DNA from: Shouchella shacheensis
GTDB taxonomy: Bacteria; Bacillota; Bacilli; Bacillales; Bacillaceae_D
Direction: 5' to 3'
Length of the DNA stretch: 64,000 nucleotides
Assembly: GCF_001484965.1 (NCBI RefSeq)
Contig: NZ_LLYY01000025.1
Location: forward strand, 1 to 64,000
Positions 17,511 to 27,028 of this stretch are shown here, piece after piece. Within the stretch, counting starts at the first letter, position 1; every line of letters begins with the position of its first letter. A program made the position numbers and the translations under genes. Below the pieces are notes generated by a model. It saw only the letters and a list, made by a program, of their open reading frames with translations, was not told the origin of the DNA and searched no databases.

Positions 17511-17550
17511 GAGGAACCCCCTGTTTTTTTAAGCAGAGGGTTCTTTTTCT
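17511..17550 (+). terminator. Terminator after the CAP-domain gene
   Basis: GAACCCCCTG pairs with CAGAGGGTTC across a T-rich loop, followed by TTTTTCTT. Confidence 0.8.
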
Positions 17551-17627
17551 TCGTATACGGTTGTGCCATCGTGTAGTAGACTCCTATATCGCGAGTAAAG
17601 CCTGCTCATTCCCTCTTCATTTTAAAA

Positions 17628-17666
17628 AAATTCAGCTTCAAGTACAGTGTATTTGAAGCTGAATTT
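17628..17666 (-). terminator. Terminator after the MFS gene
   Basis: TTCAGCTTCAA (17631-17641) and TTGAAGCTGAA (17653-17663) form a perfect 11-bp stem. The run of A on the plus strand to the left is the T-tract for the minus-strand gene. Confidence 0.8.
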
Positions 17667-17671
17667 AACGA

Positions 17672-18958
17672 TTAGCTTGCCGCTCTTTTTTTCCTCCGCT
17701 CTTCGTTACCTCTACGAGACCAAATCACGACCGGAATGAGGATTAAGGACAAAACCCCTCCAACTAATGACAACGTTTCGAAACTGGAACCGGCAACAAT
17801 CATTCCTGACATGGCACCTCCAGATGCTCCTCCTAACGCAATAAAAACATCCATTGTTCCTTGGGTTTTGGCACGAGTTAAAGGTTCTGTTGAATCGACA
17901 ATTAGAGCTGTACCACTTATTAAGCCAAAATTCCATCCTAATCCAAGTAAAACGAGAGCAACAACCATTAGAAATAACGAATCTCCTGGTGCCATCGCTG
18001 CTATGACACCTGAGAGGAGCAATGTCACTCCAGAAGCAATTGCCATCGCAGGTCGCCCAATCTTATCAACAAGAATTCCTGTAAAGAGGGAAGGAAGGTA
18101 CATGGCACCAACGTGAAAGCCAATAACAAATCCGATAGCGCTCAAACTGTGGCCATGATGCCCCATATGAACGGGTGTCATAGTCATAATGGCCACCATC
18201 ACAATTTGAGTAAGTACCATAATGGTGGCACCAACGGCAATTCCTTTTTTGTTTTTTCGATGCTCCTCTTGATTCACGTTCGGTTCCGTTTTTTTATTCA
18301 CATTTATTTGTAACGCTACAATAAATGGGTCAGGGCGCAGCAAAGCAAATAATACAAGACCTGCGGCTATATAAGCGACCGCAGCTAAAATAAAAGGGCC
18401 GGCTAGTTCTGGAATGCCAATCGAACGTGCGAAACTCCCCATCACATCCACTAAGTTTGGACCTGCAACTGCACCAAATGTCGTGGCAACCATCGCTATA
18501 CTAACAGCAGTCCCTCGTTGCTTGTTCGTTGCTAAATCCGTCCCAGCATAGCGAGCTTGTAAATTGGTCGCAGTACCTGCCCCATATATAAGGAGTGAAG
18601 CAAGTAAAAGCAATACACTATTTAGGAGAGCCGCAATTACAACACCTACCGCTCCAAGTCCTCCGGTTATAAAGCCTGCTGCAAGCCCCATGCGTCTTCC
18701 AAAACGGTTTGAAAGTCTACCTATTGCCAAGGCAGCTCCTGCCGATCCTAACGTAAATAAAGCAGCAGGAAGACCAGCAAATGTGTCTGTTCCAAGCATT
18801 TGTTCAGCAATTAATGCGCCAACGGTTATTCCTGCTGCAAGTCCTGCCCCACCAAACATTTGAGAAATAACGACAATGATTAATGTACGTTTGTATAATC
18901 TCTTTTGTTTCTCTGGTGAATCTACGTAACTTTGTATGGAATCGTCTCTTGCACTCAT
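17672..18958 (-). CDS. Major facilitator superfamily transporter
   Basis: 428 residues with twelve hydrophobic segments and the loop 2-3 motif GRLSNRFGRRMGLAAG (about residues 85-100), typical of MFS drug/proton antiporters. A histidine-rich patch (MGHHGHS) lies near TM7. The start at 18958 has GGAGG 10 bases upstream. No substrate can be assigned. Single-gene unit with its own promoter and terminator. Confidence 0.85.
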   Translation of the reverse strand: MSARDDSIQSYVDSPEKQKRLYKRTLIIVVISQMFGGAGLAAGITVGALIAEQMLGTDTFAGLPAALFTLGSAGAALAIGRLSNRFGRRMGLAAGFITGGLGAVGVVIAALLNSVLLLLASLLIYGAGTATNLQARYAGTDLATNKQRGTAVSIAMVATTFGAVAGPNLVDVMGSFARSIGIPELAGPFILAAVAYIAAGLVLFALLRPDPFIVALQINVNKKTEPNVNQEEHRKNKKGIAVGATIMVLTQIVMVAIMTMTPVHMGHHGHSLSAIGFVIGFHVGAMYLPSLFTGILVDKIGRPAMAIASGVTLLLSGVIAAMAPGDSLFLMVVALVLLGLGWNFGLISGTALIVDSTEPLTRAKTQGTMDVFIALGGASGGAMSGMIVAGSSFETLSLVGGVLSLILIPVVIWSRRGNEERRKKRAAS

Positions 18959-19019
18959 TCCAATACCTCCACTTTCCATGGAACTTCTTCCACACGTACT
19001 CTTAGCAATAGCTCATACT

Positions 19020-19048
19020 AATATAATAGAAATGTGTTTGATTTCCAA
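19020..19048 (-). promoter_or_regulatory. Promoter of the MFS gene
   Basis: Minus-strand TTGGAA (19043-19048), 17-base spacer, TATATT (19020-19025), 62 bp ahead of the start codon. The rest of the MFS-guaA gap holds only the guaA terminator-like hairpin. Confidence 0.6.
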
Positions 19049-19177
19049 CTGAGTTCTTCACTATTAGTGAAATTTTAAGTATTTTCTTGATTGTACGAGG
19101 CGAATCGAGCAAAACAATCATAGTTAGTTAGGGAAGTGATTTTTTCTCTAGCCTGCAAGCATGATTTGAAAAGATAA

Positions 19178-19205
19178 TCCCTACCAAAAAATAAATGGGT
19201 AGGGA
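19178..19205 (-). terminator. Probable terminator after guaA
   Basis: TCCCTACC and GGTAGGGA form an 8-bp stem with an A/T loop; the following minus-strand sequence is only moderately T-rich. Confidence 0.45.
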
Positions 19206-19287
19206 AATTTAACATTTTTAGTTTGTTTTCTCCGTTTAGATTAGGATAAACACTGTTAAATAGGCGTTGTCACTTCAACTAATGTCA

Positions 19288-20838
19288 TTATTCCCATTCA
19301 ATCGTCGCAGGCGGCTTGCTCGTGACGTCATACACAATTCGGTTCACGTGCGCCACTTCGTTGACGATTCGTGTGGAGATGATCTCGAGCACATCCCACG
19401 GGATGCGCGCCCAGTCGCTTGTCATGCCGTCAATAGAGGTCACGGCACGGATGCCGACGGTGTAATCGTATGTGCGGGCATCGCCCATCACACCGACGCT
19501 ACGCATGTCCGGAAGAGCGGTGAAGTACTGCCAGATCTCGCGTTCGAGTCCTGCTTTTTTGATTTCTTCCCGCAGGATGTGGTCGGACTCACGCACGATT
19601 TCTAGCTTCTCATCCGTGATTTCTCCAAGGACACGAATGCCAAGGCCTGGTCCTGGGAACGGCTGTCGCCAGACGAGTTCCTCGGCGATGCCAAGCTCGG
19701 TTCCAAGCGCTCGGACTTCGTCTTTGAACAGTGCATTAAGCGGCTCAATGAGTTCGAAGCTCATGTCCTCGGGCAGCCCACCAACGTTGTGGTGAGACTT
19801 GATCGTTTGCGCTGTGTCCGTGCCGCTCTCGATGATATCGGTGTAGAGCGTTCCTTGCGCAAGGAAGTCCATCTTCTTATCTTTCAGTTTCGCTGCTTCT
19901 TCATCAAAGACATAGATAAATTCGTTCCCAATAATTTTACGCTTTTGTTCGGGATCGCTCACACCCTCAAGCTTGCCAAGGAAACGATCTTGCGCATCGA
20001 TTTTCACAACGTTCATCTGGAAGCCTTCGCCAAACGTCGCCATGACGCTCTCCGCTTCCCCTTTTCGCAGAAGGCCGTGGTCGATGAACATGCATGTGAG
20101 CTGATCGCCAATTGCTTTATGAATCAGTACGGCGACAACCGAAGAGTCCACACCGCCACTCAAAGCGCAAAGAACATGTCGGTCGCCCACCTGCTCGCGA
20201 ATTTTGGCGATTTCCTCCTCAATGAAGTTCTCCATCGACCATTCACCTTTGGCACCGCAAATGGAGAAGGCGAAGTTCTTTAGCAAGTCATTTCCGAATT
20301 CCGAGTGGCGAACTTCTGGGTGGAACTGAACACCGTACAGCCCGCGAGACTCATCACTCATCGCCGCTACGGGACAAGAAGGGTTGGAGCCATCGACCAC
20401 GAACCCTTCTGGCGGAGCAACAATTTTGTCTCCATGACTCATCCACACCGATTGTTCAATCGGCAAGCCTCGAAAGAGCTTGGACTGATTCTCAACAGTC
20501 AGCAGCGCTTTTCCGTACTCACGATGCGACGCGGCCTCTACTTTTCCACCGAAATGGTGCGTCATCAGCTGAACGCCGTAGCAAATGCCGAGGATTGGGA
20601 TGTCCAAATCGAAAATCGCTGGGTCACACCCTGGGGCCCCCTCGACGTAGGCGCTGTTAGGTCCACCTGAGAAGATAATGCCAATTGGGTTCATTTGTTT
20701 GATCTCTTCAGCCGTAATCCTGTGAGAGTGTAGCTCACTGTACACGCCCAGATCGCGGATGCGACGAGTGATCAGCTGGTTGTATTGACCGCCAAAATCG
20801 AGCACGATAATCGTCTCGTGTTGTAACTGCTGCTCCAT
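19288..20838 (-). CDS. guaA: GMP synthase (glutamine-hydrolysing)
   Basis: 516 residues, normal length. It converts XMP to GMP using glutamine and ATP. An N-terminal class I glutamine amidotransferase ([13 protein letters not shown], catalytic Cys in [18 protein letters not shown]) is followed by the PP-loop ATPase ([12 protein letters not shown], about residues 228-240) and the C-terminal dimerisation domain ending [10 protein letters not shown]. The start is the ATG at 20838 with AAGGATGG upstream. It lies downstream of moxR-DUF58-transglutaminase as in B. subtilis, but not next to pbuG. Confidence 0.97.
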   Translation of the reverse strand: MEQQLQHETIIVLDFGGQYNQLITRRIRDLGVYSELHSHRITAEEIKQMNPIGIIFSGGPNSAYVEGAPGCDPAIFDLDIPILGICYGVQLMTHHFGGKVEAASHREYGKALLTVENQSKLFRGLPIEQSVWMSHGDKIVAPPEGFVVDGSNPSCPVAAMSDESRGLYGVQFHPEVRHSEFGNDLLKNFAFSICGAKGEWSMENFIEEEIAKIREQVGDRHVLCALSGGVDSSVVAVLIHKAIGDQLTCMFIDHGLLRKGEAESVMATFGEGFQMNVVKIDAQDRFLGKLEGVSDPEQKRKIIGNEFIYVFDEEAAKLKDKKMDFLAQGTLYTDIIESGTDTAQTIKSHHNVGGLPEDMSFELIEPLNALFKDEVRALGTELGIAEELVWRQPFPGPGLGIRVLGEITDEKLEIVRESDHILREEIKKAGLEREIWQYFTALPDMRSVGVMGDARTYDYTVGIRAVTSIDGMTSDWARIPWDVLEIISTRIVNEVAHVNRIVYDVTSKPPATIEWE

Positions 20839-21003
20839 GTAAAGACCATCCTTTTTTCTTTTATTTGCCTCTATCAAACAAACGGCTACAAGAATACGGA
20901 AAGCATCCGCACCCCTGTAGCCGGATTGAATCAATGATCCGGTCGCGCGAATCCCGTCCCTAGCAAGGATTCGCCAAACACGACAAACTATACGCTCTAT
21001 ACG
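20839..21003 (-). promoter_or_regulatory. Structured guaA leader with candidate attenuator
   Basis: The leader of about 165 nt (from the promoter at 21010-21038) can form three hairpins in order. H1 is GCGAATCC/GGATTCGC with a 12-nt loop. H2 is CCGGAT/ATCCGG. H3 is CGGCTACA/TGTAGCCG with an inner GCGGA/TCCGT stem, followed by TTTGTTTG. H2 and H3 share a CGG segment and exclude one another, as an antiterminator and terminator would. No known purine, ykkC/PRPP or T-box consensus was recognised. Confidence 0.5.
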
Positions 21004-21009
21004 ATCCTC

Positions 21010-21038
21010 ATTTTAGCAAGTCGATGTAGGCCGGTCAA
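21010..21038 (-). promoter_or_regulatory. guaA promoter
   Basis: Minus-strand TTGACC (21033-21038), 17 bases, TAAAAT (21010-21015). It overlaps the 3' end of the transglutaminase gene. Confidence 0.7.
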
Positions 21039-23227
21039 GAATTGATTTGGTTCAACATTTTTTGCCAGACGTCCTTGTACCTGTTCCAATCAACCGCTTC
21101 TTTCTTCCGCCCATAAAGGAACTTCTCGTACAGAGCCGTTAATTCCTCCATTTGAGCACTCCCAAGGGATTCGTCCACGTTCCGAGCATATTCCCCAAGC
21201 GTTTGAGTAGCGGCTCGCTTGTAGCCATGCAGCCGGAGCAGCCAGAGAAGATGCTCGTAGGCTTTAATAAAAGTATCCGGTCTTTCTCTGTTTCGAAAAC
21301 GGAGCCCTACATAGGCACGCGCTAACGGTTTGCGGAAGATATAGAGGAGCAGGAGCCCAACCACCAGGACGAGGAATGATACCCCATGACCAATTGAAAA
21401 AGGAGAGGTTGTCTCCGCTGCATCCTCAGTCCCACTTTCGCTTTCAGGTGCTTCTTCTGACTCTTCGGCTTCAGGTTCGCTTGGCGCTTCGGGTTCTTCC
21501 GGCTCTGGAATCTGCGCATCCGGCTCATCCGTTTCAAGCGAAGGTTCTTCAAAATCCACCGTGCTTGTAAACCCTTTTGTTGGTTCAAAGGGAACCCAGC
21601 CTGCCCCCTCAAAGTAGACCTCAACCCACGAATGGGCGTTATTGTTCGTGATTAAATACTGCTCCAATTCACCATCTGCACTTGTGAGCTCTTCACTGCT
21701 TCCTTCCGTGAACCCTTTCACCCAGCGCGTCGGGACATCCAGCGTCCGAAGCATAACCGCCATCGAGGTCGAGAAATTGTCGCAATACCCGCGCCTGGTC
21801 TCAAATAGAAACTGATCAACATAATCTTCACCCTCTGCCGGTACCGGCACATCGGTGGTTTCGTATTCAAACTCAGGACCTGAGAAAAAGCGTTCAATTG
21901 CCTTGGCCATATCATAAGGATTGTCCGCATCGGCCTCTTCAACGATCTCCTCCGCAAGCTCATGCACGCGCTCAGGCAGTTCGTCTGGAAGCTGAAGAAA
22001 TTCAGCAAGGTAATCTGCATTGTTGTCGTATCCTTCCAATTCGCGAAGCTCCTCCACGTTATAGCTTGGGTGATAAAACTCAAGCTCATACCCGTCCAGA
22101 ATGGGGCCGTCGCCCTCGGTTTGTAGAAACGCCTGGTCGGTATAAGGATCAAGCAGAACTGGATCATCCCCAATCGTATCCGATAGCAGTTCCCCTGGAT
22201 AAAAGACTCGGGTGGAGGTCTGAGGCGATTCATTCACGAAACGCACGCTTGCCTCTTGCTCCTCTAGCTCTACTCCCGATCGATCCATGCTTGCATTTAA
22301 GGGCGGGGTCACTTTTTCACTGTCTTGGGGCCATTGGTCCCAGCCTGTTCCTGTATAGAGATTCTTCGTCTCGCCCTTCCAGTAGTGTCCCTCCTCTACT
22401 TCCGCCACAAACACAGGGCTGTCATCCTGCACAAATCCTCCCCCGAGGTTTGAATCATCAACACTGTAGCCAATCCGCTGCGCATTTGGGTTGGTCCCCG
22501 CACTAAAACCAAAGGCGGACTGGAGGTAGGGAATCGGGTCCGGCCACTGTGGCTCTGGCTTCGGCATCGCAAAGGCGACTGATCCGGCAAATGCCGCACA
22601 GAGAAGAAGCAGCGCGAACATTCGTGTTAAAAAACCAAAAGACGCGAACGTTGCTCCGTTTTGCTCCGCTCGTTTGATGAACGTGAGAATGCCTAATAAA
22701 AAGAGCCCAATTAGAAATGTTCGAATGATTGACCATGTCCCGTCATAAGTCGTGAAGGTATCAATGGTTCCTATATAAATGAGACTTAGTAAGAGAAAGA
22801 AGAGAATCCGCCTAGCGTAGACAATCCAGTAAAATAAAAGATAGCTTAAAATCGCCAACAACACTAAGAAAAGAAAGCTACGGTGCATCTCCGTTAATTC
22901 GGTAAAATTCCCCGCCAGCATCAAAAACAAATTGTAAAAAAGATCATCAAGGAAATACGAGAACCACGACTGCACCGTATCATTCGTTGGAATCAGCCAG
23001 TAGAGCGTTCCCACAACGACGAGCCCCCGTAATAAAAAGCCAACGATAAGGGGCGATTGAAGAGCGGTTAGGATAAAAAAAAGCGCCGTTGCTACAATAA
23101 AAAACTCGATCGAGGCTGTATCCGTAACATATGGGACTGGATACAGCCATTCAAGCAGTAGTAGAAAACCGAGTGCATATAAAAAGAAATCGCGAAAGAA
23201 ACGAACCTTCTTCTTGGTTTTACGCAT
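21035..23227 (-). CDS. TgpA/YebA-type membrane transglutaminase-like protein
   Basis: About 730 residues: several N-terminal membrane segments (about 1-200, DUF3488 type), an extracellular region, a transglutaminase-like domain with catalytic Cys in RRGYCDNFS and His in NNAHSWVEVYF, then WVPFEPT. An acidic, Glu/Pro-rich linker, one C-terminal membrane segment and a DUF4129-like tail follow. The start at 23227 (GAGGAGGGGG upstream) overlaps the DUF58 stop. The Cys/His pair suggests protease or transglutaminase chemistry on the cell surface; the biological substrate is unknown. Confidence 0.88.
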   Translation of the reverse strand: MRKTKKKVRFFRDFFLYALGFLLLLEWLYPVPYVTDTASIEFFIVATALFFILTALQSPLIVGFLLRGLVVVGTLYWLIPTNDTVQSWFSYFLDDLFYNLFLMLAGNFTELTEMHRSFLFLVLLAILSYLLFYWIVYARRILFFLLLSLIYIGTIDTFTTYDGTWSIIRTFLIGLFLLGILTFIKRAEQNGATFASFGFLTRMFALLLLCAAFAGSVAFAMPKPEPQWPDPIPYLQSAFGFSAGTNPNAQRIGYSVDDSNLGGGFVQDDSPVFVAEVEEGHYWKGETKNLYTGTGWDQWPQDSEKVTPPLNASMDRSGVELEEQEASVRFVNESPQTSTRVFYPGELLSDTIGDDPVLLDPYTDQAFLQTEGDGPILDGYELEFYHPSYNVEELRELEGYDNNADYLAEFLQLPDELPERVHELAEEIVEEADADNPYDMAKAIERFFSGPEFEYETTDVPVPAEGEDYVDQFLFETRRGYCDNFSTSMAVMLRTLDVPTRWVKGFTEGSSEELTSADGELEQYLITNNNAHSWVEVYFEGAGWVPFEPTKGFTSTVDFEEPSLETDEPDAQIPEPEEPEAPSEPEAEESEEAPESESGTEDAAETTSPFSIGHGVSFLVLVVGLLLLYIFRKPLARAYVGLRFRNRERPDTFIKAYEHLLWLLRLHGYKRAATQTLGEYARNVDESLGSAQMEELTALYEKFLYGRKKEAVDWNRYKDVWQKMLNQINS

Positions 23228-24350
23228 GGATTCCCCCTCCTCTACTGCTCGGAACATACAAGGTCGCGCCAACTTGGCTCATTTGATGTCGCTCTACCTG
23301 CGAAGGCTCCTTTGCGCTGTAAACAACGACTTGCGTGCGCTTGCTTGCCAGTGTGCGACAGAGATCGTATACCGCAGTGCTCAGCACAGGCGTGACAAGA
23401 AACACAATGCCGCCATGAATGGTGCTGGCTACCGCTGGCGGCAGCCCTGGTTCCCCTGTTGCTTGCTCAACCTCTGCCAGCGCCCTGAGCGTTCGCTTCC
23501 ACGTGATGGTTTCCACTGAACGTTCATGCCACTGGCGATGGTGAATCAACAAATCGAGGGGAATGCCCCCTTTCACAAGAGTGGCGGCAATCGAGGCCGT
23601 CTGACTCATTGCTGTCTCAAACTCATGCTCCGAGCTGTCCGTAGGCATGTTGATCACAACGACTCTATCGCTTTGGTCCGTCTCGAACTCTTTGGTCATC
23701 AACCCAAGCCCTCCCGCCGAGCGTTTCCAATCAATGCTCGTCGGGCGATCCCCAGGCGCATACGAGCGAAGACCGGCAATGGAGTGAGCTTCCTGCTCTT
23801 TTTTCGAACGTTTGGCAAGCTGAGACGAAGCAAAGGTAGAAGGTAGATTGTTAAGAAAAGAATAATTTGGATAAGCAAACACCTGGCTTTCACAGCGCAG
23901 CTTTCGCCTCAGGCGGTATAGCCCGAATAAGTCATGTCCGTACACATGAATCTGACGAAAGGAATGCCCGCCCCTCTTTAGCACCTGAGCCTCGTACGTG
24001 TACGAGTATGTTTTCGCAAACGAAAAAAAGAAGAACCTCCCTTCGTTTGTACCTTCTACCTTTGCAGGGAGACGATCAAAAACTTCATAATAGAAAAACG
24101 GAACAAGCCTTGGCTTGGAAAGCGTCACCGTTACTTGAACGTGATCTCCAGAGGAAAGTTCTGCTGTTGATACATGTCGCTGAGCTTCAAGCCCGATCAT
24201 TGAAAGCAGAGCCAGAAACGAAGAGACAAGCAACATCATCACAACGGCGTAAAAAAGAAACCAGCTCACGAACCCACCTTGAAACATAGCGAAGGAGAAG
24301 GTAGTCGACAATATCATTGCGGTGACAAGCCAACGAAAGAGCTGTATCAC
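23220..24350 (-). CDS. DUF58-domain protein (YeaD-like)
   Basis: 376 residues with two N-terminal membrane segments and a C-terminal DUF58 domain (LRSYAPGDRPTSIDWKRSAGGLGLMTKE, a vWA-like fold). It starts at GTG 24350, overlapping the MoxR stop by GTGA, and its own stop overlaps the transglutaminase start. The MoxR-DUF58-TgpA trio is widespread and thought to act in surface protein maturation or complex assembly. Confidence 0.9.
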   Translation of the reverse strand: MIQLFRWLVTAMILSTTFSFAMFQGGFVSWFLFYAVVMMLLVSSFLALLSMIGLEAQRHVSTAELSSGDHVQVTVTLSKPRLVPFFYYEVFDRLPAKVEGTNEGRFFFFSFAKTYSYTYEAQVLKRGGHSFRQIHVYGHDLFGLYRLRRKLRCESQVFAYPNYSFLNNLPSTFASSQLAKRSKKEQEAHSIAGLRSYAPGDRPTSIDWKRSAGGLGLMTKEFETDQSDRVVVINMPTDSSEHEFETAMSQTASIAATLVKGGIPLDLLIHHRQWHERSVETITWKRTLRALAEVEQATGEPGLPPAVASTIHGGIVFLVTPVLSTAVYDLCRTLASKRTQVVVYSAKEPSQVERHQMSQVGATLYVPSSRGGGIHA

Positions 24351-25300
24351 GCCAACCCTTTTCGAACGACAGGAACGTGAATATGGGTAAGAATATCATC
24401 GAGGACTTGCACGGGATCTGCATCAGACATCAGTGAATCGTTTCCAAGGCGTATGCGGTGAGGCAGAACAGAGGGAGCGACCTCTTTAATGTCGTCAGGC
24501 TTCACATAATCCCTCCCCGACACAAACGCATATGCCTGAGCCACGCGCATAAGAGCAATGGCGGCCCGAGGGCTCGCCCCAAGCTCAATGTCACGGCTTG
24601 TTCTCGTCGCATGAATGATATGCAGCAAATACGTTTTCACATGCTGATCGACAAAAACGGCGCGCACCATTCTTTGCAGCTCCACGACCTCTTCTGGCTG
24701 GACCACTGCCTCTATTTGATCGATCGGATGACTCTGTTCGACGCGCGTGAGAAGCTCAAATTCTTGTTCTAGTGTCGGATATCCCATTTCAATTTTAATT
24801 AGAAAGCGATCGAGCTGAGCTTCAGGGAGCGGAAAGGTCCCTGCGTACTCCACTGGGTTCTGGGTAGCCATGACAAAAAAAGGCTGCTCGAGCTTCATCG
24901 TCCGCCCATCAATAGTGACATTCCCTTCCGCTAACGCTTCAAGTAGCGCAGACTGTGTTTTTGGAGAGGTGCGGTTAATTTCATCAGCGAGAACCACATT
25001 CGCCATGACCGGGCCCTCCCTGAACTGAAATTCCTGCAGCTTTTGATTGTAAATGGATACGCCTGTCACGTCCGAGGGAAGCAAATCCGGCGTGAATTGA
25101 ATTCGTTTAAACGAGCCGCCTATCGTCTTCGCCATTGCTCTCACAAACATGGTCTTCCCAACGCCAGGAACATCTTCAAGCAAGACATGGCCCCCCGCCA
25201 ATAACGCCACCAGGCTTAATTTAATTTCTTGCTCTTTGCCAATGACGACTCTTTCGACATTTTCTATTATTTGGTTCAATTTTTCCATACGCTGCTGCAT
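24347..25300 (-). CDS. MoxR-family AAA+ ATPase
   Basis: 317 residues. Walker A is GVGKT within LEDVPGVGKTMFVRAMA, Walker B is VVLADEINR followed by TSPKTQSALLEAL, and an arginine-finger segment PEAQLDRFLIK and sensor ATQNP are present. It is a cytoplasmic chaperone-like ATPase for the DUF58/TgpA partners, first gene of the operon, with AAGGTGG upstream of the ATG. Confidence 0.93.
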   Translation of the reverse strand: MQQRMEKLNQIIENVERVVIGKEQEIKLSLVALLAGGHVLLEDVPGVGKTMFVRAMAKTIGGSFKRIQFTPDLLPSDVTGVSIYNQKLQEFQFREGPVMANVVLADEINRTSPKTQSALLEALAEGNVTIDGRTMKLEQPFFVMATQNPVEYAGTFPLPEAQLDRFLIKIEMGYPTLEQEFELLTRVEQSHPIDQIEAVVQPEEVVELQRMVRAVFVDQHVKTYLLHIIHATRTSRDIELGASPRAAIALMRVAQAYAFVSGRDYVKPDDIKEVAPSVLPHRIRLGNDSLMSDADPVQVLDDILTHIHVPVVRKGLA

Positions 25301-25384
25301 TTTTGACCACCTTCCTTCGGCCCCTAATCAACATCCTGCCCTGATTGTATCATTGAATCGGGTTCACTGAGGATTACAGTTCAT

Positions 25385-25948
25385 TTACGTTAAGCGTTTC
25401 ATGACCTCCAGCAGATCGGCCTGAATTTCTGTACGAATGGATTCGTCTTGAAACAACGTTCTGGCCTTTGGCAAAAAGTCCACTTTAAACGCTTCTTCAT
25501 AGCCGTCTGTATCTTTCTCCGGTAACCCTTCTTTCAGCTCTGTTATTTTCTGCTCCACAAACGCTGCGCGCGGTCCCCACTTGCCGATTTCTTTGCCGTC
25601 TTTATTCATGAAAACAAAAATCGGAATCGAGCGAGCCCGCCCGTTGGTTAAGTATTGATCCATCAGTTCGAGATTCTCATCCCGGTTTAAATACCGCACC
25701 TCAATGAGCGCAAGATCTGCGAATTTCATGAGAATCGGAACATTCACCATCGCATCTCCGCACCAATCGGCGGTCAGGACAACTACCTGAATGCCCTTCC
25801 CTTGAAGCTCGGTAAGTGCTTGGTGGGTCGCTTCATCTATCGTCAAGTCGTTGTATATCTTGAACAGTTCCTCTTGATTGACGTTCATTTGTTCCGCATA
25901 GGCTTGCTTGGTCAGTCCTTGTTGAAACCATTCCTTTAACGTCCTCAC
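25385..25948 (-). CDS. Thioredoxin-fold protein with single active-site cysteine (WCGD)
   Basis: 187 residues. A thioredoxin-like core lies in the middle: VVVLTADWCGDAMVNVPILMKF, a strand-turn SIPIFVFMNKDG with cis-Pro, and GPRAAFVEQKI. The active site is WCGDA, so the second, resolving cysteine of CxxC is missing. A thiol-disulfide exchange of the usual two-cysteine kind is therefore unlikely; a monothiol role is possible. Monocistronic, divergent from the metallophosphoesterase gene. Such proteins are common in Bacillaceae. Confidence 0.8.
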   Translation of the reverse strand: MRTLKEWFQQGLTKQAYAEQMNVNQEELFKIYNDLTIDEATHQALTELQGKGIQVVVLTADWCGDAMVNVPILMKFADLALIEVRYLNRDENLELMDQYLTNGRARSIPIFVFMNKDGKEIGKWGPRAAFVEQKITELKEGLPEKDTDGYEEAFKVDFLPKARTLFQDESIRTEIQADLLEVMKRLT

Positions 25949-26083
25949 GTGCGTCCACTCCTTTTATAAAATCCTATCATGATTGTTTGCATCCGAGCAA
26001 AGCATTGCCTACCTGAGCGACCGTGGGTTCGCATAATTTTCGGTTTGTTACAGATACTAGAAAAAAAAGAAGGAGGGGTGGCC

Positions 26084-27028
26084 GTGAAACCAAGGAAGGC
26101 ACGAACGCTAATACTCATCTTATTCGTCTCCCTTAGCGCATTTATCGGGCCCACTGAGCACTCGCTCGCGAAAAGCAATAAGCCTTTTACCATGGCTTGG
26201 ATGTCTGATACACAGTACTACTCCGAAAGCTACCCCTACATTTTCGATCAAATGACGCAGTGGCTCGTGGATAATCAGCAAAAGGAAAACATTAAATACG
26301 CCTTTCATACCGGTGACATTGTCGATAAGATGAATGATGATTTTCAATGGACACAGGCCGACCTTGCTCTCAACCGGCTGGATGAGGCCAAATTTCCTTA
26401 CGGCGTGCTTGCCGGCAATCATGACGTTGGCCATGACAAAGAGGATTACTCAACATTCGGTTCGCTTTTTGGTGATAAGCGCTTCGCAGAGGCTCCCCAT
26501 TACAAAGGTTCCTTTGAGAACAACCGCGCTCACTATGATCAAATGTCCATTGGCGGGCACAAATTTTTGATGCTTTACATTGGTTGGGGCTTAAATGATG
26601 AGGTTCTGCATTGGGCGCAGACCGTGCTTGATGCCCATCCGAAGCATGCGGTGATTCTCAGCACTCATCGATACTTGCAAGAAGACGGAAAACGCTCCGA
26701 CGATGGCGAGAAGCTCTTTCGCGAGCTCGTCGTTCCTTACCCTGGCGTCCAACTTGTTCTCAGCGGCCATTTCCACGGCACAAGCCAGCGATTTGATAAG
26801 CTTGATGATGACGAAGACGGTGTCAATGAGCGAACGGTTGTACAAATTTTGTCCGACTACCAAGGGTATCGCGATGGCGGCAATGGGTTTATGCGTTTGT
26901 TCACCTTTCAACCCAAATCACAGTCTGTCATGATTCGTACGTACTCTCCCTATACAGGGGAAGACGCTGTAAGGGATGAACATTTTAGCAAGGCTCCGTC
27001 TTCATTCAGCTTTCCGATGTCTTTCTAA
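26084..27028 (+). CDS. Secreted calcineurin-like metallophosphoesterase
   Basis: About 314 residues with a signal peptide (KARTLILILFVSLSAFIGPTEHSLA). Metal-ligand motifs appear in order: MSDTQYYS, TGDIVDK, AGNHDVG, STHRY, SGHFHG. The start is the GTG at 26084, five bases after AGGAGGGG; an upstream ATG has no site. It acts outside the cell on an unknown phosphoester. Its 3' end overlaps the convergent YdcF-type gene by 23 bp. Confidence 0.87.
   Translation: MKPRKARTLILILFVSLSAFIGPTEHSLAKSNKPFTMAWMSDTQYYSESYPYIFDQMTQWLVDNQQKENIKYAFHTGDIVDKMNDDFQWTQADLALNRLDEAKFPYGVLAGNHDVGHDKEDYSTFGSLFGDKRFAEAPHYKGSFENNRAHYDQMSIGGHKFLMLYIGWGLNDEVLHWAQTVLDAHPKHAVILSTHRYLQEDGKRSDDGEKLFRELVVPYPGVQLVLSGHFHGTSQRFDKLDDDEDGVNERTVVQILSDYQGYRDGGNGFMRLFTFQPKSQSVMIRTYSPYTGEDAVRDEHFSKAPSSFSFPMSF

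Noticed and set aside
20839-21003. Possible ykkC/PRPP riboswitch ahead of guaA (GCTAGGG and CGACCGG segments)
   Set aside because: The conserved 3' half of ykkC RNAs is absent; kept only as an unassigned structured leader.
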